Below are positions 16,346 through 24,795 of a stretch of DNA of 64,000 nt, piece after piece. The translations under genes were made by a program, and so were the position numbers. This DNA comes from an uncultured Lactobacillus sp. GTDB lineage: Bacteria; Bacillota; Bacilli; Lactobacillales; Lactobacillaceae. The stretch spans positions 1 through 64,000 of the forward strand of contig NZ_CALVGT010000014.1 in the NCBI RefSeq assembly GCF_944327175.1. Reading direction: 5' to 3'. The number at the start of each line of letters is the position of its first letter. Position 1 is the first letter of the stretch. The notes beneath the pieces were generated by a model. The model was given only the letters and a program-made list of their open reading frames with translations. It was not told the DNA's origin and searched no databases.

Positions 16346-17272
16346 TTAGTTTGCGCTAGATGATGATGCTGCTGATGATGATGATGAGTTCAAGTAGTTA
16401 GCCAGCAGGTTCTTGTCCTTCAGGTCCTTGTCCTTGATGTTGACGTTGGCCTTCTTCAAAACCTTGCTGATGGTCTTGGTCATAGTGTTGGAGTCAGCTG
16501 CCCACTTAGCGTAGAGCTGCTTGTCGATGAAGCTCTTGTTCTTAGTGTATGAGCCCTTTTCAGTGGTCTTCAAAACCTTGATGACTTCGTAGCCGGATGA
16601 AGTCTTAACTGGCGTGGTAGTGTATTTGCCTTCCTTAAGCTTCCAAACAGCTGACTTGAAAGTGCTGCTCAAGTTGGTGTCAGTTGAGTCGAAGGCTGCA
16701 AGCTTGCCGGCCTTCTTCTTGGTAGCAGTGTCAGTTGAGTACTTCTTAGCCAGAGTAGCAAAGCTGGTGCCGCTCTTCAGCTTCTTGATGACAGTTTCAG
16801 CAGTTGACTTCTTGGCAACTACGATGTGTTGAACAGTGGTCTTGGTGTGGTAGCTCTTCCACCAGTTCTTTTCTTGCGTGGTGGTTGGCTTCTTCAAGTC
16901 CTTCAAAGCGGCAACTGAGTACAAGTTGGTAGCCAGGTTTTGCTTGAATGACTTAGTAGTCAAACCGCTGTAGCTCAAAACAGTGCTGAAGCTTGAGCCG
17001 TATTGCTTCTTGTACTTGTTGTATTCGGCGTTGATCTTCTTTGAAGATACCTTGTCACCGTATTGGGCCTTCAGCGTGCGGTAGATGATCAGGCTGACCA
17101 AAGTTGATTGGCCGGCTGAAGTGTCCTTCATAGCTTCGTAGTATTCGTCCTGAGTGATCTTGCCACCCTTGTAGTTAACTACAGTAGCTGAGCTGCTTGA
17201 GCAAGCGGCAGTGGACAGACCGATAGCTGCGGCACCTGCCAAAACGGCGATTTTCTTCAAATGCTTTTTCAT
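16346..17272 (-). CDS. prsA: PrsA-type peptidyl-prolyl isomerase lipoprotein
   Basis: 308 aa. Extracytoplasmic foldase that helps exported proteins fold. The signal peptide ends in lipobox LSTAAC (Cys about 27). The central parvulin (PpiC) domain runs roughly 135-240: QHIVVAKKSTAETVIKKLKS, FATLAKKYSTD and GYEVIKVLKTTEKGS. The N-terminal chaperone part contains ITQDEYYEAMKD. A Ser/Ala-rich tail ends the protein. ATG 17272 is chosen because GTGGAGAT lies 7-14 nt upstream; an in-frame ATG at 17290 overlaps that site. A TTATATT -10-like box lies about 50 nt upstream. It sits alone between terminators. Confidence 0.93.
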   Translation of the reverse strand: MKKHLKKIAVLAGAAAIGLSTAACSSSSATVVNYKGGKITQDEYYEAMKDTSAGQSTLVSLIIYRTLKAQYGDKVSSKKINAEYNKYKKQYGSSFSTVLSYSGLTTKSFKQNLATNLYSVAALKDLKKPTTTQEKNWWKSYHTKTTVQHIVVAKKSTAETVIKKLKSGTSFATLAKKYSTDTATKKKAGKLAAFDSTDTNLSSTFKSAVWKLKEGKYTTTPVKTSSGYEVIKVLKTTEKGSYTKNKSFIDKQLYAKWAADSNTMTKTISKVLKKANVNIKDKDLKDKNLLANYLNSSSSSAASSSSAN

Positions 17273-17398
17273 AAAATTAAATCTCCACATCCTTCATACG
17301 TACTGGTTACTAATATAACATATTTTTCCAGCTATAGAGTTCCTGGAGGCAAAGTTCATGAAAAAATCCGCCTTTCTTAGGAATTTCTTTACCTGCTC

Positions 17399-18022
17399 TT
17401 ACCGCTTCCAGTTCCAAGGATCCTGGTGCCAAGCCAACAATTCCTTATATTGTTCTTCGCTGACCGTTTCGGCAATTTCCTGTTCAATCAATTCCCGGTA
17501 GTTCAAAAGCGAGGTAAACTTGGTGTCGGCCTTCTTGAAGTTTTCGTCAGCGTCTGGCAAAAGGTAGGTAAAGATTGAGCTGACCCCGTCAACGTGGGCA
17601 CCGGTGTCCTTGACTGCGTGCACGGCAGACAAAACGCTGCCACCAGTTGAAATGAGGTCGTCGATCAAAACGATGTGGTCGTCCATGGACAGACGGCCTT
17701 CGATTTGCCGGCCCTGGCCGTGGTCCTTTGGCTTGGAACGGACGTAAACCATTGGCAGGTTCAAGACTTGGGCAACCCATGCTGCGTGTGGGATGCCGGC
17801 AGTAGCGACACCGCCGATAACCGTAACTTCCGGGAATTCCTTCTTGATCAAGGCAGCCAGGTTTTCAGCGATTGCTTGCCGCAGTTCCGGAAAGGAAATG
17901 GTTTGGCGCAGGTCAGTGTAGATCGGGGAGTGCATCCCGCTGGCGTAGACAAAGTCCTTGTCTGGTGAAATAGTCACAATCTTTTTGTCGATCAGCTGGC
18001 GGATAATTTCGTTATTTTGCAT
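17399..18022 (-). CDS. pyrE: Orotate phosphoribosyltransferase
   Basis: 207 aa. Transfers phosphoribose from PRPP to orotate, giving OMP in pyrimidine synthesis. Shows ASGMHSPIYTDLRQTIS near the N-terminus, VIGGVATAGIPHAAWVA, the flexible-loop KPKDHGQGRQIEG and the PRPP-binding HIVLIDDLISTGGSVL. The start ATG at 18022 overlaps the end of pyrF by 11 nt, so translation is coupled. Expression is likely set by the attenuator upstream of pyrF. Confidence 0.95.
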   Translation of the reverse strand: MQNNEIIRQLIDKKIVTISPDKDFVYASGMHSPIYTDLRQTISFPELRQAIAENLAALIKKEFPEVTVIGGVATAGIPHAAWVAQVLNLPMVYVRSKPKDHGQGRQIEGRLSMDDHIVLIDDLISTGGSVLSAVHAVKDTGAHVDGVSSIFTYLLPDADENFKKADTKFTSLLNYRELIEQEIAETVSEEQYKELLAWHQDPWNWKR

Positions 18023-18734
18023 CGTTCTTGCTCCAATCCTTTAAAATCTCTTCATATGCTTTTTGCGGGTCAGCGGCCCGGGTGATTGGTCGGCCGACAA
18101 CGATGGCGGTTGACCCGTTTTCTCTAGCTTGACCTGGGGTGGCCACGCGGGCCTGGTCGTCTTTTTGGTAGCTCTTTGGCCGGATGCCTGGCGTAACAAA
18201 CATAAAGTCGCCGCTGAATTCGCTCTTCATCGCCTTGACTTCCAAAGGTGAGCAGATGATCCCGTCAGCCCCGGCTTCCTGGGCCTGGTGGGCCAGGCTC
18301 TTTACTTCGTCAGCCAGGCTGAGTGAGCAGTGCTGTTCATTCTTCAAGACTTCTTCTGAGATGGAAGTCAGTTCAGTCACGGCCAAAAGCTTTGGAACCG
18401 GCTTGCCGGCCGGGGTGCCTTCGATCAGGCCTTCCTTGGCTGCTTGAATCATCTGCTTGCCGCCCAGGGCGTGGACAGTCGTGCAGTAAACGCCCAAAGC
18501 AGCCAGCTGGTGGGCAGTCCGCTTGACAGTGTTGGGAATGTCGTGCAGCTTGAGGTCAAGGAAGATCTGGTAACCCTTAGCGGACAAATCACGGACAATT
18601 TCCGGCCCGTACTGGTAGAACATTTCCATCCCCAGCTTGACGTGCAGATCCTGCTTGTCCTTCAGCTGGTTGAGGAACAGCCACATTTTTTCCTGATCAT
18701 CATAGTCCAAAGCGATAAATAACGGTTTGTTCAT
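18012..18734 (-). CDS. pyrF: Orotidine 5'-phosphate decarboxylase
   Basis: 240 aa. Decarboxylates OMP to UMP, the last step of de novo UMP synthesis. Signature FLDLKLHDIPNTVKRTA contains the DxKxxD catalytic residues; PLFIALDYDD begins the barrel and VTPGIRPKSY plus AIVVGRPITRAADP bind phosphate. TAAGGAGTCGC precedes ATG 18734. First gene of the pyrF-pyrE operon, with a PyrR-type leader upstream. Confidence 0.96.
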   Translation of the reverse strand: MNKPLFIALDYDDQEKMWLFLNQLKDKQDLHVKLGMEMFYQYGPEIVRDLSAKGYQIFLDLKLHDIPNTVKRTAHQLAALGVYCTTVHALGGKQMIQAAKEGLIEGTPAGKPVPKLLAVTELTSISEEVLKNEQHCSLSLADEVKSLAHQAQEAGADGIICSPLEVKAMKSEFSGDFMFVTPGIRPKSYQKDDQARVATPGQARENGSTAIVVGRPITRAADPQKAYEEILKDWSKNDAK

Positions 18735-18773
18735 TGCGACTCCTTAAATTTACAAAGCGCGTATGACCGCATA

Positions 18774-18864
18774 AGAAAAGCCCGCCAGAGTCTACAGAGA
18801 CCCCAGACGGGCAGAATGCGTGCATATCAAAAAGATTGTGCTGCTTGTGGTCTCTCTGTACCAA
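18774..18864 (-). promoter_or_regulatory. PyrR-type transcription attenuator of the pyrF-pyrE operon
   Basis: Read on the minus strand, a hairpin with loop ACAGAGAGACC closed by TTGGT/ACCACAA (18845-18864) resembles the PyrR-binding anti-antiterminator (typical loop CAGAGAGGCU). About 30 nt later a strong stem GCCCGTCTGGGGTCT with AGACTCTGGCGGGC and a T run (18774-18812) forms a terminator. AGAGACC of the first element is complementary to GGTCTCT within the terminator arm, giving the antiterminator. UMP-bound PyrR would favour termination. The pyrR gene is not in the window. Confidence 0.65.
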
Positions 18865-19006
18865 TTAAAGCTCAGTTAACAAAAGACTATCACGAACTTT
18901 CTGAAAAATCAAGGGCCCGGCCAGCTTGCCTTTTTTATTTTTTTGTAGGATAATTTTGGCGAATTGAAAAGCTAAAGAAGTCACATAAAGTCACACGGGA
19001 GGGAAA

Positions 19007-19936
19007 ATGACCGCAGAAGTTAATTTGGCTGTTGAACTGCCAGGCTTGAAGCTGAAGAATCCGGTAATGCCGGCGAGTGGGACCTTTGCCTTTGGCGACT
19101 TGCCAGAGAATTTCAACTGGGACGAGATGGGGGCAATCGTCCTAAAGACTGCCACCCGCCATGCCCGGACCGGCAACCCTCAGCCGCAGATTGCCTTGCT
19201 TAGCGACGGGGTCATGAATGCCGTAGGCTTGACCAACCCAGGCGCTGAAGTCGTGGCTAGTGAAAAGATCCCTGTTTTAAGAGAAAAGCACCCAGACCTG
19301 CCAATCTTGGCCAGCGTGGGCGGGGAAAGCGCGGAAGACTACGTGGAAGTCGCGGAAATCCTGGCCGCGGCCAAGCCGAATGCTCTAGAGCTCAACTTGT
19401 CCTGCCCGAACGTGTCTGAAGGCGGGATGACTTTTGGCATCGTGCCGGAAATGGTGGAAAAGATCACCCGCCTGGTTAAGGAAAGAGTGGACCTGCCCGT
19501 TTACGTGAAATTGACGCCAAACGTCACCAGCATTGTGGAAATTGCCCAGGCAGCGGAAAGAGGCGGGGCTGATGGCTTAACCTTGATCAACACCTTGCTG
19601 GGTCTGCACCTTGATTTAAAGACCCGCCGGCCGGTTTTAGGCAATGACTTTGGCGGCTTGTCCGGTCAAGCGGTTAAGCCGGTGGCTGTGCGGATGGTGG
19701 CCCAGGTCAAGCAGGCAACCAGTTTGCCAATTATCGGGGTCGGCGGGATCAACAGCCCGGAAGACGTGGCTGAATTCATTTTGGCCGGGGCCAGCGCTGT
19801 TCAGATCGGCAGCATGGCCTTCCATGACAAATTGGCCATCAAGCACGTAATTGATGGTCTGCAAGCAGTTTTGGCTGACATGGGTGCAAGTGACGTTACC
19901 AGCCTGGTTGGCCAGTGGCAGTCAAATAAAAAATAG
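19007..19936 (+). CDS. pyrD: Dihydroorotate dehydrogenase, class 1B catalytic subunit type
   Basis: 309 aa. Oxidises dihydroorotate to orotate with FMN. Family blocks: [27 protein letters not shown] (catalytic Cys loop), [70 protein letters not shown]. Class 1B enzymes normally pair with the FeS/FAD subunit PyrK, not seen next to this gene. ATG 19007 follows GGGAGGG. Divergent from pyrF, so the ~270-bp gap holds both promoters and the attenuator. Confidence 0.94.
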   Translation: MTAEVNLAVELPGLKLKNPVMPASGTFAFGDLPENFNWDEMGAIVLKTATRHARTGNPQPQIALLSDGVMNAVGLTNPGAEVVASEKIPVLREKHPDLPILASVGGESAEDYVEVAEILAAAKPNALELNLSCPNVSEGGMTFGIVPEMVEKITRLVKERVDLPVYVKLTPNVTSIVEIAQAAERGGADGLTLINTLLGLHLDLKTRRPVLGNDFGGLSGQAVKPVAVRMVAQVKQATSLPIIGVGGINSPEDVAEFILAGASAVQIGSMAFHDKLAIKHVIDGLQAVLADMGASDVTSLVGQWQSNKK

Positions 19937-19952
19937 AAAAATTTAGAGCAAG

Positions 19953-20006
19953 AAAAAAGTGTTGAGTAATTACTTCATGGTAAGAGTAATCATTCAACAC
20001 TTTTTT
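19953..20006. terminator. Bidirectional Rho-independent terminator between pyrD and the YtxH-like gene
   Basis: AAAAAAGTGTTGA (19953-19965) pairs with TCAACACTTTTTT (19993-20005), with internal AGTAAT/ATTACT pairing. A and T runs on the two sides allow use by both convergent genes. Confidence 0.85.
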
Positions 20007-20015
20007 ATGTTCCGA

Positions 20016-20366
20016 TTAATTTTCGCTCTCGTTCAGGTCCTGGTTGAGCCTGCTGTTCAAGCGGTCAATCTTGGCCTGCAGGCGGGCGATTTCCTCGTCG
20101 GCTTCTTGTTTGAAGCGGTCGACATCGCTGTTGAGATCGCTGACCATTTGTTCAGCGGCTGGCAGTTCACTGGCTAAGCGGCTGCCGGCTTCCTGGGCCC
20201 GGGAGAGGCCGTCTTGCAACTCTTTATAGCCTTCCTTGAAGTCTTCAGCGTCTTCTTTGAGGTAGTCCCTGGTACTCTTGCCGCTTTCATCTGGCAAAAA
20301 GGCAAAGACTGCCCCTGCTGCTGCCCCGAGTAAAAAGCCCAAGCCAAAGTGTTTAAAGTTCCGCAT
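20016..20366 (-). CDS. YtxH-domain protein
   Basis: 116 aa. An N-terminal Gly/Ala-rich hydrophobic segment (HFGLGFLLGAAAGAVFAFL) is followed by an acidic/basic helical region with heptad-like spacing (to the C-terminus) that likely forms a coiled coil. This is the pattern of YtxH-domain proteins, often stress-linked in Bacillota; the molecular role is unknown. It lies 16 nt downstream of the HIT gene and shares its operon. Confidence 0.75.
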   Translation of the reverse strand: MRNFKHFGLGFLLGAAAGAVFAFLPDESGKSTRDYLKEDAEDFKEGYKELQDGLSRAQEAGSRLASELPAAEQMVSDLNSDVDRFKQEADEEIARLQAKIDRLNSRLNQDLNESEN

Positions 20367-20382
20367 TATTCTACCCTCTTAG

Positions 20383-20820
20383 TTAAAACTGGTCCTTGAT
20401 CCGGTCGCAGACTTCCTGGTACTTCTTTTCGTCGTACTGGTCGGCATTGTTTCTGGTAAAGAACTTGATGCCGTCGCCTTCCCAGCGGGGGATGAAGTGG
20501 ATATGAGAGTGCATGACCACCTGGCCGGCAATTTCGCCGTTGTTGCTGGTAATGTTCATGGCCTGGATCCGCGGGTCAGAAGCCTTGATGGCCTTGGCGA
20601 TTTCCGGCACGTATTGCATAAAGCGTCTGGCGTCTTCAGCGCTGTAGTCAAAGAAGTTGGTCAAGTGCTTCTTTGGCACCATCAGAACGTGCCCTTCATT
20701 AACCTGGGAAATGTCCAAAAAGGCCTTAACGTCGTCATTTTCAAAAACGGTGTAGCTGGGAATTTCCCCACGGATAATCTTACAGAATAAACAATCGTCA
20801 ATTAATTCAGCCTTAGTCAT
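20383..20820 (-). CDS. hit: HIT-family nucleotide hydrolase
   Basis: 145 aa. The histidine triad HSHIHFIPRW (about 106-115) is complete, and CLFCKIIRGEIPSY with GHVLMVPKKHLTNFFDY are the usual HINT-type blocks; CLFC may bind zinc with downstream histidines. HIT proteins hydrolyse dinucleotides or AMP-lysine type substrates. Divergent from ecsA, exactly as in B. subtilis, which supports both identifications. Confidence 0.92.
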   Translation of the reverse strand: MTKAELIDDCLFCKIIRGEIPSYTVFENDDVKAFLDISQVNEGHVLMVPKKHLTNFFDYSAEDARRFMQYVPEIAKAIKASDPRIQAMNITSNNGEIAGQVVMHSHIHFIPRWEGDGIKFFTRNNADQYDEKKYQEVCDRIKDQF

Positions 20821-20925
20821 TGCGATACCTCTTTATCGAATTTTCATGAGTTATTTTTTCAGTTTCTTTATGTCTCCATGCTATCATAAGAGACAGACAA
20901 AAACATTAAGAAAGAATAGGAAAAT

Positions 20926-21666
20926 ATGACTCTAGAAATATCGCATTTGACCGGGGGCTACAGCGGCATCCCGGTAATCAAAGACGTCAATCTGACCATC
21001 GCTTCCGGTGAGGCGATCGGCTTGATTGGCTTGAACGGGGCCGGCAAGTCCACCACCATCAAGCACCTGCTGGGGCTACTCCACCCGCAAGCCGGCAAAA
21101 TTACTTTAAACGGGATCAACCTGACTGAGAAGCCAGCTGAATTTAAGAAGCTGGTGGGCTACATTCCGGAAACGCCAGTCATCTACCCGGAACTGACCTT
21201 GAAAGAGCACCTGGAACTGACCATCCTGGCCTACCAGCTGGATCCGGATAAAGCCTGGGAAAAAGCTCAAGAGCTTTTGACTATGTTCCGCCTGGAAGAC
21301 AAATTGGACTGGCTGCCGGTACACTTTTCAAAAGGGATGCAGCAGAAGGTGATGATCGTGGCTGCCTTCTTGACTGACGCCCAGCTTTTAGTGATCGATG
21401 AGCCATTTACCGGCCTGGATCCTCTGGCTGTTGCCAACTTCATCGGCCTCATCAAAGAAGCGCAAGAGTCTGGCAAGGAAATTCTGATGACCACCCACGT
21501 CTTAGCCGATGCCCAGCAGGCCATCAAGACCTACGCGATCTTAAACCAGGGCACGATCGAGTTTACCGGCAGCCTGGATGAAATCAGGGACCACTATGGC
21601 TTAAAGGCCAGCGACTCCTTTGACAAGCTCTACCAGCTCTTGTACCAGGAGCAGAAAAATGCGTGA
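20926..21666 (+). CDS. ecsA: ABC transporter ATP-binding protein EcsA
   Basis: 246 aa. Walker A GLNGAGKSTT, Q-loop VGYIPETPVIYPELT, signature FSKGMQQKVMI, Walker B LLVIDEPFTGLD and switch H in TTHVLADAQ are all present. Pairs with EcsB; in B. subtilis EcsAB affects regulated intramembrane proteolysis, secretion and competence. The stop overlaps the ecsB start. Confidence 0.93.
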   Translation: MTLEISHLTGGYSGIPVIKDVNLTIASGEAIGLIGLNGAGKSTTIKHLLGLLHPQAGKITLNGINLTEKPAEFKKLVGYIPETPVIYPELTLKEHLELTILAYQLDPDKAWEKAQELLTMFRLEDKLDWLPVHFSKGMQQKVMIVAAFLTDAQLLVIDEPFTGLDPLAVANFIGLIKEAQESGKEILMTTHVLADAQQAIKTYAILNQGTIEFTGSLDEIRDHYGLKASDSFDKLYQLLYQEQKNA

Positions 21667-22876
21667 GCTGGCGAAGAAGAGACTGCAAAGCAACTTCCAG
21701 CAGTCAGCCAAGTATTTGGCCCTGGTTTTCAATGATTTCTTTGTCCTGGCTCTGATCTTCATCTTTGGGGCAGTCATGTTCTGGTATGCCCAGGTGATGA
21801 AGGTCCTGCCGGTCAAGGCCTGGTATTATCCCCTGGTATTATCCGTCCTGCTCTGGCTGGCCTACTTGCCAGGCAAACTGGTGACTTTATTGCAGACGGC
21901 TGACCGGCAGTTTTTGCTGGCTACTGACGACCGGCTGGATGATTATCTGGCTCCCATGCACCGCTACAGCTTAGTCCTGCCGGCCTTGCTTTTGACCTTG
22001 GCTGGCGGGATCATGTATCCTTTCGCCAGTTTAAAAATGGGCCTCAGCAATCTCAACTACTTTTCCTTGCTCTTGGCCCTCTTTTTTGCCAAGGTCTTTG
22101 AGCAAGGGGCGGTCAGCCGCAGCTTGACTTTTGACCACAAGGTCAAGCAGGTGACCTGGCTGATCAGATTAGTCCTTTTAGCCCTGCTTTTGGCGAGTTT
22201 GTATTTCTTGCCAAATGCCTTGTACCTGCTTTTGGCTGCTTCTGTTATTTCCGTCTTAGCCTTACGGGCCTGGAAAAATTCCGCCTTTGACTGGCAGTAC
22301 GCCATTGACTATGAAGCAAGACGGAAAGAGACGGTTTACGCCGGCTTTGCCATGTTTACTGACGTCAAGGAAAGACAGGTCAACATCAAGCGGCGGAAGT
22401 ACCTGGACTTTTTATTGCCACCTTTTGGCAAGGAAAGCCCGAACAGCTTCTTGTACCGGCGGAGTCTTTTGCGGGACCCGGAATACTTGAACTTATTGGC
22501 CCGGATGACGGCCTTTGCTGTTTTGTTAACAGCCATGATCCAGGATCCGGTCTGGTCACTGCTCCTGTCTGCCTTGGTCATGTACTTGACTGTCTGGCAG
22601 CTCCTGCCTTTAGGGCAAAAATATGACCAGAACGTCATGTACCGGGTTTACCCGATTGCCCAGAAAGAGCGGGGGCAGGAAGTCAGCCGGGTCTTAGCCT
22701 GGGCCTTGCTTTTGCAGACGGGGCTAATTATAATTTTCTGGCTGGCCATTATGCCGGGCCAGTTTGCCTGCAGCCTCTTGCTTTTGGTCTGGTGCGGCCT
22801 TTTGGCCAAGGGCTACCTGCCTTACAAGACCCAGCAGCTGGCGAAAAAAGCCCACTACAAGAAGCGGAAAAAATAG
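21659..22876 (+). CDS. ecsB: ABC transporter permease EcsB
   Basis: 405 aa with about eight hydrophobic segments (e.g. FVLALIFIFGAVMFWYA, YPLVLSVLLWLAYLPG, LLALLLASLYFL, LLSALVMYLTVWQLLPLG, IIIFWLAIMPG) and a very basic C-terminus (KKAHYKKRKK). Start ATG 21659 is 8 nt inside the ecsA end with AGGAGCAG in front. Membrane partner of EcsA; transported substrate unknown. Confidence 0.88.
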   Translation: MRELAKKRLQSNFQQSAKYLALVFNDFFVLALIFIFGAVMFWYAQVMKVLPVKAWYYPLVLSVLLWLAYLPGKLVTLLQTADRQFLLATDDRLDDYLAPMHRYSLVLPALLLTLAGGIMYPFASLKMGLSNLNYFSLLLALFFAKVFEQGAVSRSLTFDHKVKQVTWLIRLVLLALLLASLYFLPNALYLLLAASVISVLALRAWKNSAFDWQYAIDYEARRKETVYAGFAMFTDVKERQVNIKRRKYLDFLLPPFGKESPNSFLYRRSLLRDPEYLNLLARMTAFAVLLTAMIQDPVWSLLLSALVMYLTVWQLLPLGQKYDQNVMYRVYPIAQKERGQEVSRVLAWALLLQTGLIIIFWLAIMPGQFACSLLLLVWCGLLAKGYLPYKTQQLAKKAHYKKRKK

Positions 22877-22952
22877 GGTAGAAGAGTAAAAAAGCAAACA
22901 GTAAAATCAGATATAGATAAAACTACAAATTAGAAAGAACAGAGAGAAAGAC

Positions 22953-23609
22953 ATGCGTTTAAAGAACAAGCCTTGGGCAAACGAACTGGTAGAAGAGCAC
23001 CCGGAAAGCGCCTTGGACCGGCCGGATCCAGCTGAAAAGATCGACTGGGCAGCCCGCTTTGGTAACGACAAGCCGATTGAAATCGAAGTTGGCTCAGGCA
23101 AGGGGCAGTTTATCACCACTTTGGCTAAGCAAAACCCTGACCGCAACTTCGTGGCTATGGAAATCCAGAAAACGGCAGCCGGCATTATCTTGAAAAAGAA
23201 GCTGGATGAAGGGCTAGACAACCTGCAGATCCTCTGCGCCGACGCGGCCAATCTGGTGGCCTACTTCGGGGAAAATTCCACCAGCAAGATCTACCTCAAC
23301 TTCAGCGATCCCTGGCCAAAGAGCCGACATGAAAAGCGACGCTTGACCTACAAGGACTTTTTGGCCAAGTACCAAGCAGTCTTGACCGCCGACGGGGTGA
23401 TCGAATTCAAGACTGACAACTCCGGCTTGTTTGCCTACAGCGTCAAGAGCATGAACAATTACGGGATGCACTTTGACTTCGTTTCAGTTGACCTCCACCA
23501 TGAAAAAGAAGAAATCGTGGAAAAGAACGTGGAAACTGAATATGAGCACAAGTTTGCCAGCAAGGGGCAGCCGATCTACTGCCTGCACGCGGGCTTTCCG
23601 GCCAAGTAA
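22953..23609 (+). CDS. trmB: tRNA (guanine-N7-)-methyltransferase
   Basis: 218 aa. Methylates G46 of tRNA with S-adenosylmethionine. Typical blocks: RLKNKPWANELVEEHPE at the N-terminus, IEIEVGSGKGQFI (SAM binding), NFVAMEIQKTAAG, and the signature LNFSDPWPKSRHEKRRLT. Length is standard. In B. subtilis this gene sits in the same ytpP-ytpR-murC neighbourhood. Confidence 0.95.
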   Translation: MRLKNKPWANELVEEHPESALDRPDPAEKIDWAARFGNDKPIEIEVGSGKGQFITTLAKQNPDRNFVAMEIQKTAAGIILKKKLDEGLDNLQILCADAANLVAYFGENSTSKIYLNFSDPWPKSRHEKRRLTYKDFLAKYQAVLTADGVIEFKTDNSGLFAYSVKSMNNYGMHFDFVSVDLHHEKEEIVEKNVETEYEHKFASKGQPIYCLHAGFPAK

Positions 23610-23687
23610 AAAAATTCCCTTTGCCGGGAAAATCGGTTAAAATAGCTAGTAAACGATTCTCTTATTAAAAGTAAGCAGGAGGCAAAC

Positions 23688-24008
23688 ATGGAAGAATATA
23701 AAGTAGTTGACCAGGCAAAGTTAGCTGACTTAGTCAAGAGTGGGCGGACGGTAGTCGAATTTTCCGCTGACTGGTGCTCAGACTGCCGCTTTTTGGAACC
23801 AGCCATGCCAGCAATCGAAGCTGATTTTGCAGACAGCAAGTTCATCAAGATTGACCGGGACGGCTCCATCGACTTGTGCAAGGAAATGAACATTATGGGA
23901 ATTCCTTCATTTGTTGTCTACCAAGATGGGCGAGAAATTGGTAGACTAGTTAATGGAGACCGCAAGACCAAGCAGGAAGTAGAAGCATTTTTGCGGTCGC
24001 TTGACTAG
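23688..24008 (+). CDS. Thioredoxin-like protein (YtpP type)
   Basis: 106 aa, single thioredoxin fold. The active site reads SADWCSDCRFLEP, i.e. CSDC instead of the WCGPC of thioredoxin; cis-Pro is in MGIPSFVVY. ATG 23688 follows GCAGGAGG. It is the ytpP-like member of the trmB-ytpP-ytpR cluster. Its redox partner is unknown. Confidence 0.88.
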   Translation: MEEYKVVDQAKLADLVKSGRTVVEFSADWCSDCRFLEPAMPAIEADFADSKFIKIDRDGSIDLCKEMNIMGIPSFVVYQDGREIGRLVNGDRKTKQEVEAFLRSLD

Positions 24009-24030
24009 ATAAGAGGGGACTTAAGATCAA

Positions 24031-24678
24031 ATGATCACTAGTATTAACAAAGTAAGCTATCCCAACACTTTGATCGTCATCTTGGCGCAAGGCGATGGCG
24101 AAAGCAATTTCGAAGAAAATGCCGACGTGACCCGGGTTACGGACGGCAAGGGCGAATTGACCGGCTTCAACTTCTTTAACGTTGACCAGGTACTGGACTA
24201 CGACAAGCTGCCAAACGGCGAAGTCAAGCTGGATGAAGACCAAGTCGCAGCTTTAAATGAAAAGCTGGCAAACGTTGGTTTTTCCGACAAGCTGACTGTG
24301 TCCAAGCCAACTTTGGTTTACGGCTACGTTAAGGAATGCACTGCCCACCCGGACTCTGACCACTTGCACGTAACGCAAATTGACGTTGGCGATGGTCAGG
24401 ACCACCAAATTGTCTGCGGGGCACCAAACATCGCCCAAGGGCAAAAGGTCGTTGTGGCACTGCCTGGCACTTTGATGCCAACTGGGGCACAGATTTGGCC
24501 AGGCGCCTTGCGCGGGGTTGAATCAGACGGGATGATCTGCTCAGCCAGAGAACTGGGCTTGGCCCACGCTCCGCAAAAGCGGGGGATCATGGTTGTTCCG
24601 GACAGCTTCAAGATCGGTGACGAATTTGAACCGACCAAGTGTGACGAACTGCTGGCTAGCGGCGTTATCACCCTGTAA
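24031..24678 (+). CDS. ytpR: YtpR-family tRNA-binding domain protein
   Basis: 215 aa. The C-terminal half is an EMAP/OB tRNA-binding domain (YGYVKECTAHPDSDHLHVTQ, QIVCGAPNIAQGQKVVVALPG, SDGMICSARELGL) like the N-terminal domain of bacterial PheT, which is also in this window at 56430 with the same blocks. The first ~100 residues are YtpR-specific. Likely binds tRNA or structured RNA; role unproven. Terminator directly follows. Confidence 0.9.
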   Translation: MITSINKVSYPNTLIVILAQGDGESNFEENADVTRVTDGKGELTGFNFFNVDQVLDYDKLPNGEVKLDEDQVAALNEKLANVGFSDKLTVSKPTLVYGYVKECTAHPDSDHLHVTQIDVGDGQDHQIVCGAPNIAQGQKVVVALPGTLMPTGAQIWPGALRGVESDGMICSARELGLAHAPQKRGIMVVPDSFKIGDEFEPTKCDELLASGVITL

Positions 24679-24697
24679 TTGTTAAAAACGGCAAAAA

Positions 24698-24738
24698 ACA
24701 AAGAGCTTTCGGCTGATTATGGCCCGGAGCTCTTTTTT
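24698..24738 (+). terminator. Rho-independent terminator after ytpR
   Basis: AAAGAGCT (24700-24707) pairs with AGCTCTTT (24728-24735), with internal TCGG/CCGG-like pairing, followed by a T run. Confidence 0.8.
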
Positions 24739-24795
24739 CTTGGCCCAAGAATGATAAAATAAGGGTCGAACGTTTGAAACAAATGGAGCAAAAAA

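Noticed and set aside
22057..22305. Minus-strand frame opposite ecsB
   Set aside because: Antisense to continuous membrane segments of EcsB; no independent support.
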